The translations under genes were made by a program, and so were the position numbers. Shown in pieces: positions 9,448 through 20,251 of a stretch of DNA of 64,000 bases (position 1 is its first letter; each line of letters opens with the position of its first letter). This DNA comes from Cladosporium sp. IMV 00045 (lineage: Eukaryota > Ascomycota > Dothideomycetes > Cladosporiales > Cladosporiaceae): positions 18,282-82,281 of the forward strand of contig MSJI02000733.1 in assembly GCA_001931905.2 (NCBI GenBank). The letters run 5' to 3'. The notes under the pieces were generated by a model that was given only the letters and a program-made list of their open reading frames with translations, made no database searches and was not told the origin of the DNA.

Positions 9448-11034
9448 ATGCCGAGCGCGGCGGAGGGATTGACCTGCGATATCTGCAACGTCTACTGCGG
9501 GCAGCAGCGTGCCTTCAAGGCTCATTTGCGAACGAACGAGCACGCGAAGAAAGCTGGTACGCCACTGCCCGAGCAGTTCCCATGCCCACAATGCGAGCGA
9601 GGCTTCACACGAAAGGCTGGCGTCGAACGACATCTCCGTCATGGACAATGCCCAGGGCCTGTCATTCCTCCTGTCCCTCCTGTTCCCGCGATAAGTCCTT
9701 CTCGAAAGCGTTCAATCACCAGCGAGTTAAATGACCAGCCCGCAAAGCAAATGCGAACAGGATCCGACCCAAGAGACCGCACACCGCCACCAACATTTGA
9801 CGATGCTGGCCAACGTGACTCTGTCCCGCCGGTACCAAAAGTCCCGGAGCAGCTTTCTTTTCGAGTCATGGAGATGAGCTCATATGGAAAGGTCACGGAC
9901 GTGACATCTACACTGGATTCTCCTCCGGATTTACCCACTCTCCTTCCAGAACACGATTCGGAACACGATCCAGATCACGATGCAGAACACGGTGCAAAAC
10001 ATGATGCAAGACACGATGCGGAACGCGATGAAGCCCCGAGTCACGCAGCACCTCCAACCCCTCCGCCTACCGTGGACGGTTCCATCCTTGATGCCATCAA
10101 AGCGGCCAGCCAGACCAATCTCCCCACCTCCTTGCAAGTTCCCGACGACATGCCCACCATGACAACGACCGAGAGCCAAGAAGCCACAGACAGTGTCATG
10201 CCGCTGTCCGACGCCATGAAGCGCGTCTCTCTGGAAGTCAACTCTAGCCACAACTCAGCCGATCTCGCCAGAGAAGGACGCCTAAGCGCCCAACTCAAGC
10301 GACCTAGGTCCAGCGCGGGCGCCAGCATGCTCAGCACAAACAGCAAACACTCCATCGCAAGCCTAGGCTCCATCGGCTCACTCTTCCTCAACCGCTCACC
10401 GCGAAGTTCCGTGGCGGGAGGATCTCTCCACCGCTCCTCAAGCTCTTCAGCGCGAAGCATCGGCGACCGCACCACCATGTCCGAAGACATGCCCGCGCCC
10501 ATGCTCGAGCCCATCGACGAAGAACTGCACTTCGCGCGGCGCGAAGAGAGCTTCTGGGACAAATACAAACTGAAGCGCGGACCGCAGAAACTCTTCGGAT
10601 GGGCCCCCCACCCCGCCTACCTGTGGGACTACACCGCGCAAGGAAACGTCGAAGGCGTGCGGCGAACCCTCTCCTTCGGCAAAGTCGAAGTCAACAGCCC
10701 AGATCAATACGGCTGGACAGCCTTGCTCACCGCCTCATCTCATGGCCACGCTGAAATCGTCGAGCTCCTCCTCCAGCGCAAAGACATCGACGTCGAGTAT
10801 CAAGACGCTCAAGGCTCAACTGCCCTATCGTGGGCCGCGTCAAACGGGCATCTGGAAGTGGTGAGATTGCTACTAGGGTCGGGCAAAATCAAACACGCCG
10901 AAGAAAACGGAAGTGGCGCCGCGGCGCTCACGTGGGCGACGATGAAAGGCCACAGTGAGATCGTGAGCTTGCTCATGGAAAACCTCTACCCTGATGGCCC
11001 TGCCGCGGAAGAGAGGGCGCAAGATGAGAGATAA
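9448..11034 (+). CDS. C2H2 zinc-finger and ankyrin-repeat protein
   Basis: Single-exon gene of 528 codons. The N-terminus carries two zinc-finger-like units: CDIC...HLRTNEH at about residues 10-32 and CPQCERGFTRKAGVERHLRH at about 50-70. Residues 75-370 are Ser/Pro-rich and low in order, including a run of EHD/DHD repeats (about 168-195) and a Ser-rich block. The C-terminal 140 residues form about three ankyrin repeats, with clear units at GWTALLTASSHGHAEIVELL and GSTALSWAASNGHLEVVRLL and a third ending ALTWATMKGHSEIVSLL. This combination suggests a nuclear or cytosolic regulator that binds nucleic acid and protein partners. I know no named orthologue. Confidence 0.85.
   Translation: MPSAAEGLTCDICNVYCGQQRAFKAHLRTNEHAKKAGTPLPEQFPCPQCERGFTRKAGVERHLRHGQCPGPVIPPVPPVPAISPSRKRSITSELNDQPAKQMRTGSDPRDRTPPPTFDDAGQRDSVPPVPKVPEQLSFRVMEMSSYGKVTDVTSTLDSPPDLPTLLPEHDSEHDPDHDAEHGAKHDARHDAERDEAPSHAAPPTPPPTVDGSILDAIKAASQTNLPTSLQVPDDMPTMTTTESQEATDSVMPLSDAMKRVSLEVNSSHNSADLAREGRLSAQLKRPRSSAGASMLSTNSKHSIASLGSIGSLFLNRSPRSSVAGGSLHRSSSSSARSIGDRTTMSEDMPAPMLEPIDEELHFARREESFWDKYKLKRGPQKLFGWAPHPAYLWDYTAQGNVEGVRRTLSFGKVEVNSPDQYGWTALLTASSHGHAEIVELLLQRKDIDVEYQDAQGSTALSWAASNGHLEVVRLLLGSGKIKHAEENGSGAAALTWATMKGHSEIVSLLMENLYPDGPAAEERAQDER
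9949..10032 (+). repeat. in-frame EHD/DHD minisatellite
   Basis: About seven degenerate 12-bp units of GAACACGATNNN type inside the C2H2-ankyrin gene encode alternating Glu/Asp-His-Asp. All units keep the frame. The run is His/Asp-rich and could bind metal; that is inference only. Confidence 0.7.
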
Positions 11035-11943
11035 AAACTGTACATTACATGAGCATTCATGAGGGCGCATCTACGGGGTAGGGGTTGATCAAAGCGATTA
11101 GCGATGTAGAATGTTACTTAGCGGGTGGGAGTTTCCATGATTTTTACCATTTGAAAGGTTCTTCTACTTGAACCCTGGATGATCCTTAAGATAAAAATTT
11201 CATCCAAAAAAATATAAAAAATAAAAAATAAAAAAGACAAGACATCTTACAACACCACCCTTCCACCTCTTCAGATCTAACCCAATCAACTCACCCCTTC
11301 CAAAGAAAAAAAAAAAAAAAACCTCGCCCCAGCCTCAATCGCTCAACGCCACTACCATCCCTCATTTGGTCTTCTTCAGCTTTGTTTCGCCCCTGATAAG
11401 TAAACAAGAGGCGAATCCCTCCTAGTCAAACAGACAATAAAAATGACATAAAAGCAATAGCAAAAAGGGCAAAGCTATGAGAAGGGAAAGTCATTAACAT
11501 CACTGTTATACGTCAAGGCCCTCAGGGACAAGAGTATGAGCTCTTTCGAGGGCATCCCAAGTGTCAATGCTGATGAATGTAAAGTCTGGACAAAAAGGAA
11601 AATAAGCAAGTAAACAAGGTTGAGAATTGCAATGGAACTTTGCATAGACAATTTGAACCAACTTTTCTTCTTCTTTTTGTAAAAGCGTAGTCTTTTTATT
11701 TCGGAAGGGGAAGAAAATCAGAATCAAAGGCGGAATCTTTGCTCTGAGTGACAAGGAGCGAGAAACGGATCGGATCTACTATGACTGACCAATTTGCCTC
11801 CGTCTAATATCCCTGTTGTCTTTTCTGTTTCTTTCCTCTTTTCCGTGTCTTGTACGTCATGTAATCCCATTTGTCAACATTCACACGTTTCCCACCCAAA
11901 TCATATATCTCTATATCGAAACACACAGTAGCCAATTTCCTTC
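11035..11943. other. intergenic, convergent 3' regions, A-rich tracts
   Basis: Lies between two convergent genes. Contains an A/T-rich tract near 11195-11240 and a 16-base A run at 11306-11321. No supported gene. Confidence 0.5.
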
Positions 11944-13946
11944 TTACTTACCCTCGCCAGGCTTGTAAGCGGAATCGTGGCTCTCGATCGCACGGCCGGA
12001 AGGATCGGTCTGCTTGCTCCAAGTCGGGGTCCAGCGCTCGACGGTGCCGGCGCACTGGGGCGGGAAGTGCTCGTCGAACATGCAGCGGTACCAGTAGGCC
12101 TCCTTGGTGTCCGGGATGTCGTCGCCCCAGTGGGGCTTGTCGGCGCGGATGGTGGCCTCGACCATCTGCGCATCGGTCACGTTCTTCTTGGCCTCGTCCT
12201 TCAGCCCGTCGATCCAGCCGTAGCCGACGCCGTCGCTGAACTGCTCCTTCTGTCGCCACAGAATGTGCTCCGGCAGGTAGGGCTTGGCGCCCAGCTCGCC
12301 CGTCGTGTCGAAGGCTTTGCGCATGATGTACTTCTCGATGCGGCCCTGGTCCTTCTTGATCAGCTTCTCCTCCGGGTCGATGTTCATGGCCACGTCGAGG
12401 AATTCCTTGTCCAGGAAGGGGACGCGCGCTTCCACGCCCCAGGCGGAGGTGGACTTGTTGGCGCGCAGGCAGTCGGCGAGGTGGAGGTTCTTGACGCGAC
12501 GAACGGTCTCCTCGTGGAAAGCCTTCTTGTCGGGAGCGTTGTGGAAGTAGAGGTAGCCACCGAAGGCCTCGTCGGAGCCCTCGCCGGACAGGACCATCTT
12601 GACACCCATAGCCTTGATCTTGCGTGAGAGCAGGAACATGGGGGTGGAGGCGCGGATGGTGGTGACGTCGTAGGACTCAAGGTGGAAAATGACATCGTAG
12701 AGCGCGTCGAGACCCTCCTGGATGGTGAAGGTCATGGCGTGGTGCTTGGTGCCGAGGAAGCGGGCGACCTCAGCGGCGGCCTTGCCGTCAGGCGAGCCGG
12801 GAAGACCGATGGAGAAACTGTTGAGCTGGGAGAGCAGAGGCACGGAGTTGAGGTGGTAGTTTTCGTCGATGCCGGCGAGATCATCCTCGCCGTTGGTGAC
12901 GGGAGCGCCGAGTGCGTTGTTGTAGGCGGTAGGGGTGTTGGCGCCAGATTCCCTGATCTGCTTGGCGTACTCGCGCTGCAATCTCAGAGTCTCGCGCTGG
13001 GCGATGGAGGCGACGAGAGAGCTGTCGAGACCACCGGAGAGAAGGACACCGTAGGGAACCTCAGCCATCAGTCTCTTCCTGACGGAGCGCTCAAAGGTCT
13101 CTCTCAGCAGCTTGTAGTCGATGGGAGTGGTGGGGATGTTGGAGGGCTCGACCAGCCACTTGGGAGTGAAGTACTGGGTGAGGGAGTCGGTCTGGCTGTC
13201 GTAGACGTGGCCGGGAGGGAAGCTCTGGATGGTGTCGCAGACGGGGTGCAGGCACTTCAGCTCAGAGGCGAAGTAGACGGCGCCGGGAGTCTGGGAGGAG
13301 CGGCCCATGTAGAAGGTGGTGACACCGATGGGATCTCTGGCGGCGATGACACGGTCGAGCTTCTTGTCGTGAAGGACCCAGCTGAACATGCCGTCGAGGA
13401 ATTTGGGAGTATCGATTCCATGCTCTTGGTACAGGGGGATGATGACCTCGCAGTCGGAGTGGGTCTTGAAGGGGTAGGTTTTTGAGAGGGAGTTGCGGAG
13501 GATCTTGTGGTTGTAGATTTCACCGTTGACGGCGAGGGAGACGGACTCGTCTTCGTTGGTGATGGGCTGGGCGCCGGATTCTTGGAGGGAGAAGTGTTAG
13601 CGGGTGACTTTTTTGTAGCTGCATGGACGTGGTATGCGACTCGGGTTGGTGGTGATTGGAGAGATAAGAGGGAGGGCGGATGGCAGACTCACCGACACCG
13701 ACGATACTCAGACGCTCATGGACGAGGATGGTGTTGTTGGCAATGTGGTTGCCACTCCAATCGGGACCGCGGTGCTTGACCTGCTTGCCCATGCGAATGG
13801 CCGTGGGCCTGAACTTTTGCACATCGGGATGTCTGCGTGGAGAGAGAAGACATGTGAGCGGGGTGATATTGATGGAGGGGCTTGAGGAGGAGGAGGAGGA
13901 GGAGGTGTAATGGAGATTACCTGTGGCAAGCGAAGATACCACACAT
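11944..13946 (-). CDS. ASN1: asparagine synthetase (glutamine-hydrolysing), three exons
   Basis: Exons on the minus strand are 13946-13921, 13832-13693 and 13580-11944. The first exon encodes MCGIFACH, with Cys2 as the catalytic nucleophile of the class II glutaminase domain. Exon 2 gives [27 protein letters not shown] and exon 3 gives VNGEIYNHK. The synthetase domain has the PP-loop [11 protein letters not shown] that binds ATP, followed by [19 protein letters not shown] and [14 protein letters not shown]. The enzyme makes asparagine from aspartate with glutamine nitrogen in the cytosol. Length is about 600 residues, slightly above the usual 570-580. The C-terminal codons contain GGTAAGTAA, a possible splice donor, so the true end could differ. 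Confidence 0.93.
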
Positions 13947-14743
13947 TTTGGCGGTATTGTGTATGGGGTGTAATGGGTGTGTATACAATCAAAAGAGAGG
14001 AATATCTCGGGGGTCGAGAGTGGAAAAGTTGCTTGGAGAGTTTATATCGGGGCTCGGCGCATGAGTCAAATCCCAATGCCAATGCGATTGATGAGTCGTC
14101 GGAGGGCGCGAAGAGAAAGCCACTCACTGTCCCTCCCCGCACTTTTGCTGGTGATCAAGGTGTCTGATGACTGGTGACTGAGAGAGAGCGATTCTTGCCT
14201 TCTCGCCCCTCTTTCCTCCGCAATCGCACCGAATCTGCCACATTTCTCTTATCGACGCCTTATCGTTATCCTCTCCGTCCCGTCCCGTCCCGTCTCGCTG
14301 CGTCCCGTTCCGTCCCGCTCTTATCGAGGTCCCACTAGTTCCTCTCTCCCATCCTCCACGCCGGAGTCTGCAGGGTCTCCAAACTGGGCTGGCTGCGAGA
14401 TGTGGGAATGTTTGTTTGGGGTAGAAACCGTTGCTCGTAGCACCACCATCATTCTTCCACCCTTCTACGTACAATAATAAATCTCACTCTACCTCATTAT
14501 TGACTGCTCTTCTTCACATCCTCCAATATCCACTCTTCACTGACTCTTCAGGCCACCCACTCATCATCCCTGCCTTCTTCTCGTCCCACTTCCGCAATAT
14601 CACCAAAACAACTAGCCAACCAACTTTTGGATCCTGGCAACACACACCACACCACTCCACCAGGGCTAGCTTCTTTGGCATACGACCCATTCCAACACAG
14701 CATGTCATAGTCGAATACCTTTCACACCCCATCCACTTTCAAA
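13947..14743. other. bidirectional promoter region with CGTCC microsatellite
   Basis: Shared upstream region of two divergent genes. A C/T-rich repeat of CCGTC units at about 14275-14318 and pyrimidine-rich tracts lie towards the plus-strand gene, typical of fungal promoters and 5' leaders. No gene is seen. Confidence 0.5.
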
Positions 14744-17104
14744 ATGCGATCAGCCCTTGCTTCCGTCACACAGCGACGTGGGAACAGATCCCGCTCAAAC
14801 TCCCTGAACACCGTCCCACCTGCGCGATCCTCTACCGACTACGACCACGACCTCGCAAACCTAGCCACCTCCATCATCTACAAGTCTCCACTCCCTTCAG
14901 AAGCCGGCCTGCCAATTTACATCGTCAACGCCGCCGCTTTTCCCGATGCCTACGAAGTTGATTACAATGCATTACTACCCTATGTGCTGGCAAGACTACC
15001 CGATGAAGACGAACTGATCAGCGGCGCCGAATACGAAATCATCTTCTTCGCCGGCGGTCAACCTGAAGGTGCTACTACGGAGAAAAAGCAAGGTCCTGGT
15101 GTTGGCTGGTATTTGCAGGCATACCAAGTGCTTAGCCGAGCTACCCGCAAGAAGCTACAGAAGCTGTATATCGTACATCCGAGGACATGGGTGCGTGTGC
15201 TTGTCAATGTCTTCGGCACGGTTGTCTCGCCAAAATTCAGGAGGAAGATTGTGCATGTCAACACCTTGACTGGTCTTGCGTTGTTGATCCCCATTGAGAG
15301 GCTGCTCATACCACCCGTCGTATACGTGCAGGATAGGAAGCTATGTCCGGATATTGACGTACCATATGCCAGCGGCCGTAGGGCTTTTGGTGCCACCAAA
15401 CCCTTGCCAGAGAGCTCTGCCGATCCGACAAAGACGAGACTCCCCAGGGTATTGCGAGAGACAACCAGCTTCATTCTGCTTCCACCAAACATCAAGACCG
15501 AAGGACTGTTCCGAATTCCACCCCATACTGTCCTCACAGGCGTTCTCAGAGAAGCATATGATCGCGGTCAAATGTACATCATTTGGAAAGAAGTCGGTGC
15601 GACTTTCGTGGAGCCAGGCGTTGATCCGGGTTTGGTCAACGAAGTCAAGATCGAAGACGCTTATGGCGTCCACTCAGCTGCTTCTCTTATCAAGACCTGG
15701 TATCGCGAATTGAGGCAGCCCATTTTTCCAGAGTCGAGCTATACATCACTCCGCGACCAGTTCGGAAGTCCAGATGTTGAGATCACCATCGAAGACCTGG
15801 AAAACATCTTTTCAACCAACTCGGTTCAGTCGCCACTGAACACCACAAGCAGAGAAATTCTCCTCAGACATCTACTTCCGATGCTATCAATCGTCGCAGC
15901 TCAAGAGCCCAAGAACAAGATGGATGCAAACAACCTCGCCATTTGCTTCGCAATGACACTTGTCTGCGGCTCCAACCAACTGGAAGATGCCAAAATGACG
16001 AGCGTCATCCGGCGAATCATCCAAGCTGCGGTAGAAGAGTGGCACGACTTACAACAGCGACTCAGCATCAAGGAGGCCGATTTCTGGAAAGATCTTCAGC
16101 CACCCTATGAAGCCAAAGATTATGAAGATCCACTTGACGAACCAAAGCCCATGCCTCACTTTGACGAAGCGAGTGAAGAAAGCCACACCGTCCACCTCTT
16201 AGACGCAGAACTATCAGCCGATGAGGACGGCATGACACTAGAGCGTGCGCCAACTCTTCCACCTCGACCAGCAACCTCACACGCTGTCCCCACCTTCTCA
16301 GGGCGAGCAATCAACGACGAACGCCCACCCATCCCAAAACGCAAACCAGCACCCTCACCACCTCGCTACTCCACACTCTTCAACGACCACGAAAAGGGAT
16401 CCCTCATCGCCGACTCCCCCGAAGGCTACGCCTCAGCAGAAGAATCCCTCCCCCTCACCCGCGGCTCCAGCCTGAACGAAAAGTCCTCCCTCCGCACCCC
16501 CTCCGCCGAACTGCACCACCTCGAAGTCCCCAAACGCAAAGCCCTCGCGCGCCAACCCCCAACCGCCGACCTAACGCAAAACGTCGCCCGCAGCGCCTCA
16601 GAAGCCACAGCCGCCCACCTAGCCCACCAAGCCGCCCAGAGAGCAAGCACCTCCTCCCAAAGAAGCAGCATCCCCGAACCCCTCTCCGCGCCCGGCGCAC
16701 TCGGCGAGAGCGAGAAGACCCAACAACAAACCAACAACGACCCCAGCAACACTTTCCGCAAACCCTCCTGGCCCGCCTCCCGCCCGCCCCAAAACCAACT
16801 CCCCACCCTCGCGAAACCCATCATCCCCCACCGCCCGCGCTCCCACGAACCCACTAGCATAGCCATGCTCTCGGCTTCCGACGAGTTCCGGCACGGCTTG
16901 CCGAAGTTGCGCAGCACGAGCTCGGATTTGCTCAAGCGTATGGAAGCCGCGAATGCGAGTGCGGGCGCCAATGGTTCTTTGCAGCCGGGCGGTGCGGGCG
17001 GGAATGGTTTGAGGAAGGCGAGCGTGGATGATTTGAGGAGGGTTTTTGAGCAGAGGGCGGGCGGTGGGGGTGGGGAGGGGAGGAGGGGGAGTCATGTTAG
17101 TTAG
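14744..17104 (+). CDS. ECM25-like protein: CRAL-TRIO/BCH-type domain plus RhoGAP
   Basis: Single exon, 786 codons. About residues 35-190 form a divergent CRAL-TRIO/BCH-type fold (GLPIYIVNAAAFPDAYEVDY, then YLQAYQVLSRATRKKLQKLYIVHPRTWVRVL). About 225-435 form a RhoGAP domain with the arginine-finger region TEGLFRIPP, then AASLIKTWYRELRQPIFP and the conserved LAICFAMTL. The last 330 residues are disordered, Pro/Ser-rich and contain PxxP motifs (PPIPKRKPAPSPP). Yeast Ecm25 has the same order and acts on Rho/Cdc42 GTPases at the cell cortex; the same role is inferred here. The Pro motifs suggest SH3 partners. Intact frame. Confidence 0.85.
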   Translation: MRSALASVTQRRGNRSRSNSLNTVPPARSSTDYDHDLANLATSIIYKSPLPSEAGLPIYIVNAAAFPDAYEVDYNALLPYVLARLPDEDELISGAEYEIIFFAGGQPEGATTEKKQGPGVGWYLQAYQVLSRATRKKLQKLYIVHPRTWVRVLVNVFGTVVSPKFRRKIVHVNTLTGLALLIPIERLLIPPVVYVQDRKLCPDIDVPYASGRRAFGATKPLPESSADPTKTRLPRVLRETTSFILLPPNIKTEGLFRIPPHTVLTGVLREAYDRGQMYIIWKEVGATFVEPGVDPGLVNEVKIEDAYGVHSAASLIKTWYRELRQPIFPESSYTSLRDQFGSPDVEITIEDLENIFSTNSVQSPLNTTSREILLRHLLPMLSIVAAQEPKNKMDANNLAICFAMTLVCGSNQLEDAKMTSVIRRIIQAAVEEWHDLQQRLSIKEADFWKDLQPPYEAKDYEDPLDEPKPMPHFDEASEESHTVHLLDAELSADEDGMTLERAPTLPPRPATSHAVPTFSGRAINDERPPIPKRKPAPSPPRYSTLFNDHEKGSLIADSPEGYASAEESLPLTRGSSLNEKSSLRTPSAELHHLEVPKRKALARQPPTADLTQNVARSASEATAAHLAHQAAQRASTSSQRSSIPEPLSAPGALGESEKTQQQTNNDPSNTFRKPSWPASRPPQNQLPTLAKPIIPHRPRSHEPTSIAMLSASDEFRHGLPKLRSTSSDLLKRMEAANASAGANGSLQPGGAGGNGLRKASVDDLRRVFEQRAGGGGGEGRRGSHVS

Positions 17105-17600
17105 GGTGCGGGTTGGGTTTGGTGTGTGTGTGAGAGAGTTTGAGTAGGGGAGGTGGTTTTTGCTGGTTTGATTTCTTCTCTTTGGGAAAGCGAGCGTGCA
17201 TGAGGAGTTCTTTGATTGAGATCTCTTCTTTTTTTTTTTCCCCCACTCTCTTGCTTTGCTTTGGAACAAGAAAATTATCTTGAACAATTTGGTCTCTGGG
17301 GCATTTTTTCTGGGAATGAGGGCGTTGGAAGTGACGGGAAGCATGGATTCGGTTCTGATTCTCATGTTTGGTCTCTCTTCTTATTACGATCATTGCCGTT
17401 CTTACGTATTATTGTTATTAGTATCATCATTTCCATGAAGTTGAGCACTTCGGCTGCATACATGTAGCTGAACTCGAGACAAAATGGTCCTCTGGTCTGG
17501 TACTTCGTGCAGTACCTCATATGCATCGTCAATCGCATTCTGAAAGAATGCATCTGGGAGAGCATCTAGGAGGGCCGTCTTGGACTTCTTTCTGGGAGTC
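17105..17600. other. intergenic, left flank of the duplicated block
   Basis: Poly-T tract near 17225. No gene. Similarity to the region after the N gap begins only near 17601, so this stretch is outside the repeated block. Confidence 0.5.
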
Positions 17601-18376
17601 GGCAGATGAACGCTTTTCCACGGCAGTTACATTACTTGAATCCACGGACGATTTGCCTAGTGATTGCTTGCTCGGAGAGTGTCCGTACGCCCTCGTCACG
17701 AGCAAGCAGTGATCGTGCGAGGTTTTCCAGCGTCCGACGTCACTCCACAACGAATTCCCACATGGTCTTCTGGCTCCACTGGCTCTGGTTCAAGAGGCCG
17801 ATCCGTGGGAATGCGGCTCCACTGCTCGCGGAGTGCAAACGCCGATGAGGCATCGTTATGCCTGCGGGCCTGTTATCTAGATGGTGGCGTCGAAGAGAAA
17901 GGCAATTGCTGGGTAAGAATGAGGCTCCTCATCAAACGCAAGCTCAATGCTGACTTTTCAGTGCTTCCATTATTGAATCGTTTGCTGTCTTGAAGCCCTA
18001 CACCTCTTCTCCAGACCCCAGAACTCTTTCTCCGGGTCACAGCCCAAAAACTTTGACTGGAGAACCCGATAAATGCGGGTCTAACGTGGGCGTCTTTGGC
18101 GTCGGGGCGACTTTGACCCTCTTCCAGGTCTCTGCGATCGACACTCGAAAATGTTCCTAGGAGGTCACGAAAACCAGGACTGTCTCCAGAAGGGAGCACG
18201 GGGTACAAACAGGCAAATGCTATCGGACGCTTCTCCATCGTGATGCAATGGCAGAAAATCGGGACGAGTCTTGCCCTGGCATGGGTCACCCGTCGTAGAA
18301 TATAAAGAGTCTTGTCCTACCAAGCTTTAGGGTTGCCTTTACTTTGTCTTGTCACGCCCCATCCGAGCAATTCAAG
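17601..18376 (+). promoter_or_regulatory. upstream region of GH28 copy A
   Basis: 776 bp before the GH28 start. A TATAAAG box lies at about 18301-18308, roughly 70 bp before the ATG, and is preserved in copy B. No gene is supported. Short CTCCAG motifs fit the loose CreA consensus but are too short to count. Confidence 0.4.
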
Positions 18377-19687
18377 ATGTACAAGCAATTGATCGCAGCG
18401 CTAGGCCTTCCGGCTCTGGCCCTGTCGGCTCCAAGCCAATCCCACATTCCCAGCTACGTCGACACCACCGGCTGCTCCAAGACGTGCGTCGTCGACTCGA
18501 GTGCCAACGACACTTCTTACGCGATCGAGGATGCCTTCCGCACCTGTGGCCACGAGACGGGCGACAACCGCGGCAAGGTCGTGTTCAAGAAGGATGAGAC
18601 TTACAATGTTCGCCGTGTCATGAACACTACCGGCTTGACTAATGTTGATGTTGAGATTCATGGCACTCTCTTGTGGGACACCAACATCGATTACTGGCTT
18701 AACAACTCCATCCCCATTGGTTTCCAGAACCAGTCCACTGCTTGGGTCTTTGGTGGTGAGAACGTTCACTGGACTGGTTTCGGCTACGGCACTCTCGATG
18801 GAAACGGCCAAGTTTGGTATGATTTCATCAACGGAACGAACAACTACCCCGGCCGCCCGCACCAGATCTCCTACGAAGGCATGAAGAACAGCGTCATCGA
18901 GAAAACCCGCTTCGTGCAGTCCCAAATGTGGACGCTCACCGTGATCCACAGCGAGGGCGTGCTGCTCGAGAACATCTACGTGAACAGCACCGACGTCAAC
19001 CAAGAAGTGGGCTTCGACTTCAGCTCGCTGAACACCGACGGCGCCGACGTCATTTACAGCAACAACATCACCTTCCGCAACTGGGTGGTGGACTGCGGCG
19101 ACGACAACATCTCCACCAAAGCCAACAGCACCAACATCCTGATCGAGAACCAGGACTGGTACACCGGCCTCGGCTTCGCCATGGGTAGTATCGGGCAGTA
19201 CGACGGCGACTTCGAGCGCGTCGAGAACGTCACCGTCCGCAACGTCACCGTCCACGACCGCATGCGCTACGCCGCCTACTTTAAGACTTGGACCGGCGTG
19301 TCAAGAGGCTACCCTCCGAACGGAGGCGGCGGAGGTCTCGGCTATGCCGCCAACATTACAATGTCCGATTTCAAGCTCGACAACACCTCTGGCATTTTTG
19401 CCATCACGCAGTGCACGAGCTACAACGAGGCCAGCGGCGAGTGCGACACGAGCGAGTTCAACATCCGCGACATCACGCTGGAGAACTGGTCTGGTACTTC
19501 GACCAGCAATGTGCTCGGTGAGTTGCAGTGTAGCGGTGCCAGCCCTTGCACGGGGATTAAGTATGATAATGTCGAGATTGAGATTCCGAGCAATAACACC
19601 ATGGCTTCGCATTACCTCTGTGGGAATGTGTCCGAGCCGCTTGGGTTTGAGTGCACGGATGGGCTTTGGGAGGAGAATAATAGGTAG
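18377..19687 (+). CDS. secreted GH28 exo-type pectinase, copy A
   Basis: I start at MYKQLIAALGLPALALSAPS, a clear signal peptide; the in-frame ATG at 18344 would bury it. The mature part is a right-handed beta-helix of glycoside hydrolase family 28: NTDG (about residue 216), the acid pair in VVDCGDDNIS, then GLGFAMGSIGQYDG where endo-enzymes have GHGxSxGS, and AYFKTWTG in place of RIKT. The last two features fit exo-acting galacturonidases or rhamnogalacturonases rather than endo-polygalacturonase. Many N-x-S/T sites agree with secretion. No intron. It would release galacturonate from pectin outside the cell. Linkage to a sugar porter and a keto-deoxy-acid aldolase supports this. Confidence 0.9.
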   Translation: MYKQLIAALGLPALALSAPSQSHIPSYVDTTGCSKTCVVDSSANDTSYAIEDAFRTCGHETGDNRGKVVFKKDETYNVRRVMNTTGLTNVDVEIHGTLLWDTNIDYWLNNSIPIGFQNQSTAWVFGGENVHWTGFGYGTLDGNGQVWYDFINGTNNYPGRPHQISYEGMKNSVIEKTRFVQSQMWTLTVIHSEGVLLENIYVNSTDVNQEVGFDFSSLNTDGADVIYSNNITFRNWVVDCGDDNISTKANSTNILIENQDWYTGLGFAMGSIGQYDGDFERVENVTVRNVTVHDRMRYAAYFKTWTGVSRGYPPNGGGGGLGYAANITMSDFKLDNTSGIFAITQCTSYNEASGECDTSEFNIRDITLENWSGTSTSNVLGELQCSGASPCTGIKYDNVEIEIPSNNTMASHYLCGNVSEPLGFECTDGLWEENNR

Positions 19688-20251
19688 AATGTGGTTGGTG
19701 GTGAGAGGGGGGTTGGGATTTGGATGATGTAGATGAGATGCTTTTGCAATGATATGGATGTAATGACGACTTTGGATATTTCCCCATTTGAAGAGTGCTT
19801 TCCTTTTGGCGTGTTTTGTATGCCCCTGATGAAGCAGTGGTGGGAGAAAGAACTGTTCATTGCTTCAGATGTCCTAAACCAAGGCTGGTGATTCTTCATT
19901 TCACGACGATATTGCCTGAAATTTCGCACGCCATCGAATGTACCTCTTACAGAACAGAGTAGGAAGAGTAATTATGTCTCATCGTGGAGCACACCTGCTG
20001 CGGCGTCGATTTAAGTTCGCACGTGGTTGCACAACCTCGGTTCATACGCTGATGCGATTTGCCAATGGGCAGATACCAAGACACCAACCTTCCTTCGTTC
20101 TCGGCATCGATCAGTGTGCACAACATAAGAACAGCTCACAGGGGTGATATATTCAAATCCGAATGTCTTCAGTCTCCATGTCTCAACATCACTGCAATTG
20201 CCCGGCAGACGTCTACTAAACCCGCAGCCCATCGCATGAGCATCCAACAAT
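19688..20251. other. intergenic between GH28 and CHR transporter, copy A
   Basis: No gene. Copy B carries an extra inverted-repeat element at the matching place; copy A reads straight through from GGGAGAAAG to TTCATTGCTTCAG (about 19838-19868). Confidence 0.5.

Noticed and set aside
12682..13485. 267-codon plus-strand frame opposite asparagine synthetase
   Set aside because: Antisense shadow of a strongly conserved GC-rich gene.
18401..19255. 284-codon minus-strand frame opposite GH28, present in both copies
   Set aside because: Antisense shadow with Val/Asp/Gly-rich composition; conserved only because GH28 is.
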